Source: Methanosarcina sp. UBA289
Lineage (GTDB): Archaea; Halobacteriota; Methanosarcinia; Methanosarcinales; Methanosarcinaceae
Assembly: GCA_002496565.1 (NCBI GenBank)
Contig: DAKJ01000025.1
Span: 1 to 60,253 of the forward strand
Direction of reading: 5' to 3'
DNA length: 60,253 nucleotides
Below, piece after piece: positions 27,760-36,127 of the stretch. Below the pieces are notes generated by a model. That model saw only the letters and a program-made list of their open reading frames with translations, searched no databases and was not told the origin of the DNA. Position 1 is the stretch's first letter; each line of letters starts with the position of its first letter. The translations under genes and the position numbers were made by a program.

Positions 27760-27979
27760 GATTATAGCTGGAAAGCTCGAACAACTAGACTATCATCACC
27801 ACAAATTTGTGTTGTCGGCATAAAATCTGGCACGTTGGATTATATTTTTCAATGGGCACCTCTTCATTAAAGGCAGGAAGATTAATGTGAGATTCTACGG
27901 AACTGTCCCTTTAAAGCACGGTATTGTTCCTAGGCTATGCTGATAGGTATTCTTACCCACAAAGTATTTTGTCGCTCAA
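27760..27979 (-). pseudogene. Remnant of a GT2 gene, 5' end
   Basis: About 220 bases align with the first part of the intact GT2 gene at 39904-40872, same strand. The homology begins at a TTG start codon in the same context (tcaaattgagc against ccaaattgaac) with a ggggac ribosome-binding-like word upstream. It continues through the words cctgcctttaatgaaga and the region encoding the second strand. Frameshifts and stops appear within 10 codons (GGG TAA). It lies directly upstream of the functional GT2 gene at 26656-27612. Confidence 0.8.
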
Positions 27980-28518
27980 TTTGAAGGTCCCCGAATACCT
28001 TATATACGTAAAATGGACTGCACACATGTCAAAAATATTTTTATTGTAATGACACTAGAACTACTTCATAGTCCTTATAATATTAATTTTTTAAAGTCAA
28101 ATATGAAAAACTATTATATAAATTTACTGTAAATAACAGAAAGTTAGATCAGTAATTGATTATCAATATTATAAATTTACATCTTATATTATTTTTCACC
28201 TCAATGGTAATTAAAATATGGATTCATATAATTAAATAGAAAATCTTGGATAAAGTATCTCTGCAAATATAAATATTAGAAGATGTTTACCCCGAATTGT
28301 AAAAAGTTATATTTTTAAAAAGCTATTAAAGGAAATTAAATTATATTTTTATATATAACACAGACTATTTTTACATATAGAGAAAGGATCATCTTATATT
28401 CCCTAGGCTTGAGATCACTTACCATAACTCAAGGAGAAGCAATAAATAAAAGAGAGAAATTTTTGACGTAAAATAGCAATGTTTAAGATGATATAGAAAT
28501 TTTTTTCGTTTTCTAAAC

Positions 28519-28534
28519 GTAAATATATATAAAG
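28519..28534 (+). promoter_or_regulatory. Possible TATA box for wecB
   Basis: The word gtaaatatatataaag resembles an archaeal BRE-TATA pair. It lies about 200 bases before wecB, which would give a leader of roughly 165 bases, a length common in Methanosarcina. Resemblance only. Confidence 0.3.
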
Positions 28535-28725
28535 GAACATATTAGATAGATAGCTATAAAAATTGAAAATATCATAAAAGAATAGAATTAGAATAGTGAT
28601 ATATGATTATAAAAGGTAGATTTATGAATAATAAAAGCAACCGATTAATTTAAATAATTACGAAGTGTAGTTCACTAAAAATTAAGAGAGACAGCGGGAT
28701 TCTCATTCGAAGACGAGGCAAAATT

Positions 28726-29826
28726 ATGAAGATTGCAATCATTCTCGGCACAAGGCCTGAGATTATAAAAATGAGCCCTATTATAAGGCAATGTGAAAAA
28801 CAGGGCATTAACTATTATATTCTCCACACAGGTCAGCATTATAGTTACGAAATGGATAAAATCTTTTTTGAGCAGTTAAAACTCCCGCAGGCAAAATATA
28901 ATCTGGATGTAGGCTCTGGCAAGCATGGGGAGCAAACCGGAAAAATGCTTGTAGCCATCGAAGAAATTCTGATTAAAGACAGACCAGATATCGTGCTTGT
29001 CCAGGGAGATACAAACACTGTCCTTGCAGGGAGTCTTGCAGCTACTAAACTTCAGATTAAAATTGGACATGTTGAGGCAGGCTTGAGATCTTTTGACCGG
29101 ACAATGCCCGAAGAGACAAACAGAATTATAACAGATCATATTTCAGATTACCTCTTCGCCCCTACTGAGACTTCAAAAAAGTACCTGCTAAACGAAGGTA
29201 TTTCCGAAGAAAAAATCTTTGTTACAGGAAATACGGTGGTTGATGCAGCCTATCAGAATCTTGAGATCTCTAAAAATAGAGCCAACGTCCTTGAAGAACT
29301 CAGCTTAAAGGAAAAAGAATATTTTGTAGCCACAGCCCACCGTGCAGAAAACGTGGATAATAAAGAACGCCTCGGAAGAATCCTTTCTGGCTTTTTGCAG
29401 ATATACAAAGAATTCGGCCTTCCCATAATTTTCCCGGCTCACCCCAGGGCCGTGAAAATGATCAAGAAATTTGGTTTTAAAAGTCCTAAAGGAACAAGGC
29501 TGATTGAACCTCTTGGCTACTTGGAATTTTTACAGCTCGAAAGCGGGGCAAGAATGATCCTGACCGACAGCGGAGGTGTGCAGGAAGAAAGCTGTATCCT
29601 GAAAGTTCCCTGTGTAACACTCCGGGACAACACAGAGAGACCTGAAACGGTGGAAGTAGGTGCAAATCTGATTGCTGGAAGCGGAGAAAATATCATAGAA
29701 TGCACAAAAAAGATGCTTGAATCCGATCCTGAATGGGAAAATCCATACGGATACGGAAACGCTGCAGAACTAGTCCTCCAAAGTATGATAACTGATTATA
29801 GTACTGAATACAGTGATGATACATAA
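28726..29826 (+). CDS. wecB: UDP-N-acetylglucosamine 2-epimerase (non-hydrolysing)
   Basis: A 366-residue cytosolic GT-B fold enzyme that converts UDP-GlcNAc to UDP-ManNAc. The N-terminus KIAIILGTRPEIIKMSPII, the loop HTGQHYSYEMD, VQGDTNTVLAGSLAA, HVEAGLRSFDRTMPEE and NRIITDHISDYLFAPT are all diagnostic. The C-terminal TDSGGVQEES and RDNTERPETVEVGAN form the UDP site. The length is normal and the frame is intact. Its natural partner wecC, directly downstream, is broken, so the UDP-ManNAc must be used as such or oxidised by an enzyme encoded elsewhere. Confidence 0.95.
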   Translation: MKIAIILGTRPEIIKMSPIIRQCEKQGINYYILHTGQHYSYEMDKIFFEQLKLPQAKYNLDVGSGKHGEQTGKMLVAIEEILIKDRPDIVLVQGDTNTVLAGSLAATKLQIKIGHVEAGLRSFDRTMPEETNRIITDHISDYLFAPTETSKKYLLNEGISEEKIFVTGNTVVDAAYQNLEISKNRANVLEELSLKEKEYFVATAHRAENVDNKERLGRILSGFLQIYKEFGLPIIFPAHPRAVKMIKKFGFKSPKGTRLIEPLGYLEFLQLESGARMILTDSGGVQEESCILKVPCVTLRDNTERPETVEVGANLIAGSGENIIECTKKMLESDPEWENPYGYGNAAELVLQSMITDYSTEYSDDT

Positions 29827-29911
29827 GATCCTGAAGAAGTCCAGTACTGAAGAAGTCAGACTAATATTGAAAGTTTTGTTTTTAAAATATTTTCAAAAGG
29901 TGAAACAAGGA

Positions 29912-30590
29912 ATGTCAAAAATTTGCGTGTTCGGTCAGGGATATATTGGCCTCCCAACTGCGATTCTTTTTGCAAACAGCGGTCATGAAGTTGTAGGCAT
30001 TGACGTAAACAAACGTACTATAGATACCTTTAAAGAAGTCAAAATGCCCTTTGAGGAAAAGGTTTTCAGGAACTACTGGACTGCACTATTGCCAGAGAAT
30101 AAAGAGCTAACCTCTTATCAAAGAAAACGATGATGATTTAAAAATAGCTATCTTGTATTTATAGAATCCATTATTCTATTCAATACTTATGACAAGCAGG
30201 TAAAACTCATTCGGGAAAAGCTGGGTATAATAAAAGTACAAAAATTCTGTCTCTTCCACTATCCGGAAGAATCAATCCCAGAAAAATCCCTCCACGAAAC
30301 TGTCTACAACCAAAGTTTCATTGGCTTTATCGACAAAAAAATCCATCCAGTTTACAATCGACCTAATTTTCTTAAAAAGCGATCTCCATCTCACAGCCAG
30401 CACAACTACAGAGAAGATCAAACTGATGGAAAACCCTTTCTCAATGTCAATATTGACCTTGCCAATGAATTTCCAGATAGGGATTTGAAGAAGTAATGTA
30501 TAGACGGATATGATTTTATTGTAGTACTAACAGATAATTCGGAGTTTGGAATTTTAAAGCTTGTGCGAAAAGTGGGATTATGTTTAGGGT
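29912..30590 (+). pseudogene. wecC: Broken UDP-N-acetyl-D-mannosamine dehydrogenase gene
   Basis: The frame starts well (ATG at 29912): SKICVFGQGYIGLPTAILFA is the NAD-binding Rossmann motif, then VVGIDVNKRTID. It meets a stop near 30131. Further wecC pieces follow in shifting frames: YLVFIESIILFNTYDK and FCLFHYPEESIPEKSLHE (about 30150-30300), LHLTASTTTEKIKLMENPF (about 30384-30440), NVNIDLANEF, and IDGYDFIVVLTDNSEF near the end. The total of about 680 bases is far below the roughly 1250 of a whole gene, so there are internal deletions as well as frameshifts. It was the enzyme that turns UDP-ManNAc into UDP-ManNAcA. The first 70 or so residues could still be translated but cannot be active. 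Confidence 0.9.
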
Positions 30591-31890
30591 AAAAAAAAAC
30601 AAGATAATAGCGGATGTCCAATGGTCTTTTATTAGTTTGCTGGCGTCATCATTTGTTCAATTATTCTTAAGAATAATATTAGGTAAAGAATTAGGTCCCT
30701 CTGGACTTGGACTTTATACGTTAATATTCTCAATATATATGTTCGGAACGATTTTTGCATCTTTCGGCATTGAAGCAGCGATGACACAGTATATATCACG
30801 ATATGTAGACAATTTAGATAGAATAAAAGATTCTGTAAACTCTGGGATTATAGGTTCACTTGCCAGTGGTCTGCTTATGGGAACTTTTCTATATTTATTA
30901 TCAAATAGAATTTCACTCTCTTTTTTTCATAATCCTGAAATGATTATTTTATTAAAAATTACTGCATTATGTTATCCCTTTATAGCAATACAAAAAGCAA
31001 CTTTGGGTGTTTTAAATGGATTGCGTGAGATGAAACAGTTTGCTTTTATTAATGTAATTCAAAATATAGCTATTGTTTTTTTAAGTGTATTTTTAGTCTT
31101 TTATTTTAACATGAATGTTATCGGGGCAGTGATTGGTTTTGTAGCCCCAACAATAATTACTGGATTATTATCGGTATATAGTATTAAAGAATATATAAGT
31201 ATATACCCAAGCTTACACAGTGGACACTTCAATAAGCAGTTGGTAGGAAAGTTATTTTGGTTTGGATATTACACTGTGCTTGGGAATTCAATTTCAATGA
31301 TAAATACACAAATAGATACATGGCTAATAGGACATTTCATGACTGACGTCCAGGTAGGTATTTACACAGTTGCAGTAATATTTATTCAAGGAATTACTCT
31401 ACTTCCTAGTTCCATACAAAGAATAACAACCCCAATCATATCAAGGTATTATGGACAAAAAGATTATAGTTCTATTAAAAAATTAATTAAAGATGTTACT
31501 CTTAAGACATTTACATTAGTAGTTTTCTTATCATTATCACTCGCACTTTTAGGAAAGCATTTAATTAGTTTTTTGTTTACCGTTGAGTATTTACCTGCTT
31601 ACGTTCCTTTATTGATTCTTTTAATTGGTTATTCAATTTATGCTCCATGGAGTGCTATAGGAGCTATTTTTTATAGTATTGGGAAAATAAAAGTATCATT
31701 TAGAATAAATATTCTTTGTGCTACTATGAATACAATAATGAATATAATATTAATACCAAAATTTGGACTTGTTGGAGCAGCCAGTGCAACATCTATATCA
31801 TTGGTTTTTACCGTTTTAGTAAATACATATTTCATGTATAAATACTCCAACTTACTTTCGACATATCCAAGTAAATATGGTCACATCTAA
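30580..31890 (+). CDS. Wzx-like polysaccharide flippase
   Basis: A 436-residue membrane protein with about twelve helices, of the RfbX/MOP flippase family. The N-terminal KIIADVQWSFISLLASSFVQLFLRI and RIILGKELGPSGLGLYTLIF are typical, as are SRYVDN and the C-terminal repeat of helices around FGLVGAASATSISLVFTV. It should flip lipid-linked glycan across the membrane. The ATG at 30580 overlaps the last bases of the wecC pseudogene by 11 bases, so it probably depended on the wecB-wecC transcript. This is the second flippase in the region (the other at 13090-14676), consistent with two glycan systems. Confidence 0.87.
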   Translation: MFRVKKNKIIADVQWSFISLLASSFVQLFLRIILGKELGPSGLGLYTLIFSIYMFGTIFASFGIEAAMTQYISRYVDNLDRIKDSVNSGIIGSLASGLLMGTFLYLLSNRISLSFFHNPEMIILLKITALCYPFIAIQKATLGVLNGLREMKQFAFINVIQNIAIVFLSVFLVFYFNMNVIGAVIGFVAPTIITGLLSVYSIKEYISIYPSLHSGHFNKQLVGKLFWFGYYTVLGNSISMINTQIDTWLIGHFMTDVQVGIYTVAVIFIQGITLLPSSIQRITTPIISRYYGQKDYSSIKKLIKDVTLKTFTLVVFLSLSLALLGKHLISFLFTVEYLPAYVPLLILLIGYSIYAPWSAIGAIFYSIGKIKVSFRINILCATMNTIMNIILIPKFGLVGAASATSISLVFTVLVNTYFMYKYSNLLSTYPSKYGHI

Positions 31891-32421
31891 ATACAATATA
31901 ACATTACCATACTTTAGTATAATTACATTTGTCAATGAAAAAATATGCCTACAATATGAGTTCTACAGAATTGCTGGAAGATATTAAAAATTGCTCTGAA
32001 GAGAGGTGTTTGAATAGAGGCAAACTTTTGCAAAAAGTAGATTTACTGCTGGAAAAACTTAACGCCAACATCTTTAAAAAATATTATTATTAAAGCCACT
32101 TTCCGCAGTAAATTTTAGTATATTCACAATATTCCTATTACGATTTTCAATCAAACACTAATTTATTGAATTGCTGTGCAGGAGTTAAAAACAGCGAGAT
32201 GGCCATATTTAGATGCCAAAAACGATATCTTCCAATTTCACCAAGTTCCTATTTGACCCTCTATTATTTTAATATATTTTAAAAACGCTAGCGAGAGAAA
32301 ATTGGGTGTCAAAAATACTGCAGAATGTAGGTTAAAGGAAGAGTTGAATGAATATTGGGAAAATATCCATTGCACACAGAATATCACATTATTATAAATA
32401 GTATTAATAGGTTGCAAAAAT
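31891..32421. other. Intergenic region between convergent genes
   Basis: About 530 bases. Apart from a possible 52-codon frame (31935-32093) it is AT-rich non-coding DNA. No gene remnant was recognised. Confidence 0.45.
31935..32093 (+). CDS. Possible small protein or gene remnant (52 aa)
   Basis: A frame reading MKKYAYNMSSTELLEDIKNC and continuing to a Lys-Lys-Tyr-Tyr-Tyr end. It is charged and predicted to be largely helical, with two cysteines. There is no convincing ribosome binding site. It was not recognised as any family. It may be a small protein or the end of a decayed glycan gene. Confidence 0.25.
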   Translation: MKKYAYNMSSTELLEDIKNCSEERCLNRGKLLQKVDLLLEKLNANIFKKYYY

Positions 32422-33984
32422 TCACTGGGCAATTGACACATAACCGTCATTGTATATCTCGTTTAAATTTATATTCTGCTTCAGATATTTAGAAGATAAT
32501 GGTTCAAAAGTATTCCAAGCTTCTAAAGTTTGGAATTGAAGGTGTTTTTCATATAGAATCTCATTGATAACTAATAAACTATTATCTGAAGGATTATATG
32601 TAGAATCGACTATTTTTTTATATTTAGCATAACTTAAGCTATTAAAATTCATTTGTTTTTTGTCAAAAACATCTCCTAATGTATAAAATAGTTGATAGTG
32701 CCCGCTAGTATGAGCATCTGAATTAATCATATCGGAATCAGTATACTCAGAAATCCATCTAAAACTACTATTATATGTATCGATATCTACGTTTTGTTCG
32801 GGGCTTTCTATAAGATAATTATAAAATGAAAATATAGATGTAAGTATAAGCGGCATTATTAGAAATAATGTAATAAGCACTCTTAGATTAGAATTATTTA
32901 AACATTTTATACTAAATTGTTGATCACTGTTGAGCATTATTAAAATAAGTAGATAAGAAAATGTTGATAGAATTCTAGTTCCAAGAGTCCCTGTAGAAAT
33001 AAAATATATAGAGATAAATAAAATATCAGAGATAAAAAGAGATGTCAAAAACATGTGATTCTTCGAAACATTTTTTTTTCTAAAAATATTAATTGCAAAT
33101 TCTATTGCAAATATCAACATAATTATATATGCCAATAGATCTCCCAAGTATCGTATTATATCAACATATTCTAAATAGATCTGTAAGCTATGGTTATAAG
33201 TAAAAGCCCCCGTAAATGAACCTTTGTTGAAAATTGATGAAATACTAATAGATCTAAATTGTTCCGAGTTTAAGATATTATTGATCGTATTTTCTCTTAA
33301 ATAGAACCAAGTAAATAAAAATGATACAGTGTATAAGATTAAAATGTTCCATAGAGAAAATATTTTATTGTAAGAAACATTATACAGATTAGAGATTATT
33401 ATATAAATAATTAATATAAGATAAATCATTGAATATTCTGAATGCCAAAGTAATCCTAATGTAATCCATGAAATAAATGCAACAAAAAATAAAGATATAT
33501 AATTAGATTTTCTTCTTTCATCTAAGAAAGAGAAAGAGATCATGAAACATAAAATTGTTGAAAACCCTAAAACATATCCTGCTAATATGCTTGAAGGATT
33601 TGTGCATATAAGTATAATTGGATATAAAAATGAAGCGATAGACTTTATTTTATGATTGCCGTCCATAATACGAAAGAATAAGATGTATGAAAAAATAATA
33701 GATAAAATAGAAGCAATACCAGTAATATTGCTAATAAATATAGCATTTCCCCTAAGTAAAATGGACAAAATTTGCATGAATATTGGATATGCTATAATTG
33801 ATTTGAATGGCGTATTCGTTAAATTAGGCAAATAGATAAATGGTGCATCGCCCTTTAAATTAGGCAAATAGATTGCAGAAAATACTTGAACATGATAAAA
33901 ACCCAAAAGTGATTTAGGCAAAAGTAGAAGAGTTGCGATCAAAATTAAAGTAAAATATAATAAAGTAGCCGAATTAATTTTCAT
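32422..33984 (-). CDS. Polytopic membrane protein of a glycan cluster, function unknown
   Basis: A 520-residue protein with about twelve hydrophobic helices and a soluble C-terminal segment of around 115 residues. The first outer loop holds a duplicated segment, IYLPNLKGDAPF then IYLPNLTNTPFK, made by an exact in-frame 36-bp repeat step in the DNA. The later loop SEYTDSDMINSDAHTSGHYQ and the overall shape resemble archaeal GT-C-like or oligosaccharide-polymerase proteins. No precise family could be named. It is the last gene of the minus-strand set starting at 40872 but lies 770 bases after the nucleotidyltransferase gene, so it may have its own promoter. Confidence 0.65.
   Translation of the reverse strand: MKINSATLLYFTLILIATLLLLPKSLLGFYHVQVFSAIYLPNLKGDAPFIYLPNLTNTPFKSIIAYPIFMQILSILLRGNAIFISNITGIASILSIIFSYILFFRIMDGNHKIKSIASFLYPIILICTNPSSILAGYVLGFSTILCFMISFSFLDERRKSNYISLFFVAFISWITLGLLWHSEYSMIYLILIIYIIISNLYNVSYNKIFSLWNILILYTVSFLFTWFYLRENTINNILNSEQFRSISISSIFNKGSFTGAFTYNHSLQIYLEYVDIIRYLGDLLAYIIMLIFAIEFAINIFRKKNVSKNHMFLTSLFISDILFISIYFISTGTLGTRILSTFSYLLILIMLNSDQQFSIKCLNNSNLRVLITLFLIMPLILTSIFSFYNYLIESPEQNVDIDTYNSSFRWISEYTDSDMINSDAHTSGHYQLFYTLGDVFDKKQMNFNSLSYAKYKKIVDSTYNPSDNSLLVINEILYEKHLQFQTLEAWNTFEPLSSKYLKQNINLNEIYNDGYVSIAQ
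33819..33873. repeat. Direct repeat inside a coding region, 36-bp period
   Basis: The 19-base word ttaaattaggcaaatagat occurs at 33819 and 33855, exactly 36 bases apart, so the reading frame is kept. It produces the doubled IYLPNL motif in the membrane protein encoded on the minus strand. Confidence 0.85.
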
Positions 33985-34757
33985 TTTATACCCTCTTCAA
34001 ATTTCACGGTAATACCTGACTTTGGCAATTCGGTCAAATATTTAATTTATCAAATCCGTCAATCCATTTATTTAGAGCTCATCCCAAAACTGATTTTATT
34101 TCTGCATCAATAAGAGCTTAAAAATTCTTTTCCTAATAAAAGGATCAGTTATTTATTTTAAATCTGAGATTTAAAAATATAATATAGTAGTAAGATGAGC
34201 TTTTTAATAAATCCGCCTTCTTTTGCAGGGATTTTCATCTTCAAATTCCATTATCATTTCTTTTACCAACTTTCAAAAATCTCTAAAAACTAAACCAGAG
34301 TGAAAATGAAGAAGCCTGATACATTATTACTCGTCCGTTCAGTCTCTTGGAACTATTTAGATAGATATTCTAAGATCAAAGTTCTATAATTATCTGTCTA
34401 AGAGTTGGATATACCTCCTAATTAGCTTATAGAGATTTACCTTAGTCAATGTTTACCAAAGATAAATCTTTCTTCAGCATTTAGGAGCTTAATCATTATT
34501 TATTTTTAATAACTATAGCATACTTTAAATCTTTATTAAGTGAGAGTTTATATTGCCCTAGTCTTCTTATTTTCCTGAAGCAGGAATAATTCACCTTCTT
34601 CATTTTAATACAATAAATATTCCAAAAATTTAGCGCCTTCAAAAGACTTTTCTTTGATCCATAGTTTTGAGAGTATAATTTACAGAATATCCGCATACTG
34701 ACTATATATCAAATTTGAAGAGATGTTCTTTTAATATGTGCCCCTAATTTATAACCA
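33985..34757. other. Intergenic region with an inverted-repeat element
   Basis: About 770 bases. One element copy sits at 34075-34201. A 66-codon minus-strand frame at 34496-34696 was considered and set aside. Otherwise no gene is seen. Confidence 0.5.
34075..34201. mobile_element. MITE-like inverted-repeat element, copy 3
   Basis: A 127-bp sequence starting gagctcatcccaaaactgatt and ending taagatgagct. The left end followed by catcaataagagctt closely matches the left ends at 16276 and 40950. The right end is degraded; only gatgagct of the terminal repeat remains. Confidence 0.5.
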
Positions 34758-35438
34758 TTAAAGAGATGCGAACATATTTGTTAGGCTTCCAAAAGATTCA
34801 ACATTTTTATAATATAAACTCATAGTTTTATCAACTTCATAGAGTATAATTGGAATTTCGTTCTTTTTTAGATCATAATCTTTGATATCATTTATAACAT
34901 AAATATCGAGGGGAAATTTTTTGAAATTTGCATTTGTTCGAAGTGAAAACAATAATAGATAAGAGCAAATTATATTTTTGAATCCAGGTTTTGAGACAAT
35001 TTTTACGTCAACATCAGATCCTAGATGGAATTTTCCAGCAGTTAAACTTCCATAAATTGCGACACCAAGAATAAATTCATAATTTTTGACTCTTTTTTGC
35101 AATTTATATAAAGAATCTATATAAAATTGTTCATTATTTTCATGAGGATTACGATATTTTTTAATTCTAGTGCTCCAAATATTTGTGGCAAAAATCCAGT
35201 TTAGTGAATGAGCCACAATGAATGAAATTAAAAAACTGATTGGTGTAGAATAATAATTTATAAAAAAGATAGTGAAGGCTAAAGTTAAGACGAGATCTAT
35301 TAAAATCTTAATAATTAATTCGGTTTTTGAAGCAAAAAGCAAACCTTGAAAAAACCAATTTACCAATCTCAGTATGAAGAAAGCAATTTTCTCAGGAAAC
35401 TTAGGTAATATATTTTGATAAACAGCACAAATATCCAT
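34758..35438 (-). CDS. Membrane-anchored nucleotidyltransferase-domain protein
   Basis: A 226-residue protein. Residues about 18-85 form two or three hydrophobic helices. The C-terminal half carries VAIYGSLTAGKFHLGSDVDVKIV (about 132-154, split here as GSLTAGKFHLGSDVDV), the G-S-x10-D-x-D pattern of the polymerase-beta nucleotidyltransferase fold. A further aspartate in PLDIYVI may complete the metal site. The substrate is unknown. Its start shares one base with the stop of the P-loop kinase gene (TAATG), so the two products are tightly co-expressed and may act in sequence. A membrane-bound domain suggests a lipid-linked or surface-glycan substrate. Confidence 0.75.
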   Translation of the reverse strand: MDICAVYQNILPKFPEKIAFFILRLVNWFFQGLLFASKTELIIKILIDLVLTLAFTIFFINYYSTPISFLISFIVAHSLNWIFATNIWSTRIKKYRNPHENNEQFYIDSLYKLQKRVKNYEFILGVAIYGSLTAGKFHLGSDVDVKIVSKPGFKNIICSYLLLFSLRTNANFKKFPLDIYVINDIKDYDLKKNEIPIILYEVDKTMSLYYKNVESFGSLTNMFASL

Positions 35439-36091
35439 TAGTATACCCCAAAGTTTTTAGCAATATTAATATGAATCATCTCAATGTCTAAATTATTCTT
35501 TATAGTAGGGATTCCAAATTCTTTAGATATCATGAAATAGACATCTCTACGAAGTCTTAAGGATTTATCATGCAATAAGTCAGTCCTTCGGTTACGGATA
35601 ATTGATTCATCTAAATCAATCAAAATAGTCTGAGTGTCTTGAGGTATTAATCGAAGGAATAGCTTCCCAATTAACTTATTGTATAACTTAAAATCATTTG
35701 TGTCAATCATTAAATCTACGAGAGTGTCATATATAAATCTGTCAGAAATAATTGTGTAACCCAAAAATTTGAGTGGGATATATATTTTAATGAAATACAT
35801 TGGTAATATATCAATGAAGAGAATCCAAGGATATATAAAAGAAACAATCTTAGATTTATAGAATTCATGTTTCCCAACTCTTTTAGTTCCCTCTCCTTCA
35901 TAAACAGTTAAACCAGTTAATCGACAAACTGCAAGTAATGGGAGAGAAAAAAAATGGAAAAAACGAAACCATGTGTATTTACAAGTTATGTTTTTATTTC
36001 TTAATAAATTAAGCAATTTATGCGCATGTGTTGTTTTTCCAACACCATCTACTCCTATAATACAAAGAAGTGAAGGTTTTTTTTCCATCAT
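35438..36091 (-). CDS. Thymidylate-kinase-like P-loop kinase
   Basis: A 217-residue P-loop protein. The Walker A motif is GVDGVGKTT (about 13-21), as in thymidylate kinases. The ISDRFIYDTLVDL segment (about 118-130) carries the DR-(Y/F) motif of the family, and NRRTDLLHDKSLRLRR looks like a lid region. Hydrophobic stretches between residues 45 and 115 are stronger than in standard dTMP kinases. Within a glycan operon it more likely phosphorylates a lipid, sugar or nucleotide intermediate than serves DNA synthesis. It precedes and overlaps the nucleotidyltransferase gene. Confidence 0.75.
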   Translation of the reverse strand: MMEKKPSLLCIIGVDGVGKTTHAHKLLNLLRNKNITCKYTWFRFFHFFSLPLLAVCRLTGLTVYEGEGTKRVGKHEFYKSKIVSFIYPWILFIDILPMYFIKIYIPLKFLGYTIISDRFIYDTLVDLMIDTNDFKLYNKLIGKLFLRLIPQDTQTILIDLDESIIRNRRTDLLHDKSLRLRRDVYFMISKEFGIPTIKNNLDIEMIHINIAKNFGVY

Positions 36092-36127
36092 CAGCCCTCT
36101 TTAACTACAAAAACTCAGATAATTGAG

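Larger units (their letters stand above)
27613..28725. other. Divergent intergenic region between two glycan operons
   Basis: About 1.1 kb. Its left part contains the 5' remnant of a second GT2 gene (27760-27979). The right part is very AT-rich, with several TATA-like words, one of which is listed as a possible wecB promoter. No intact gene was seen. Confidence 0.6.

Noticed and set aside
29813..30133. A 106-residue hypothetical protein starting at 29813
   Set aside because: The first 33 codons overlap the end of wecB and are not conserved. The real start was the ATG at 29912 of a broken wecC.
34496..34696. A 66-codon minus-strand frame (MRIFCKLYSQNYG...)
   Set aside because: No ribosome binding site, no domain, and a low-complexity Lys/Ile/Tyr make-up typical of chance frames in AT-rich DNA. 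It could also be a decayed gene, but nothing supports a name.
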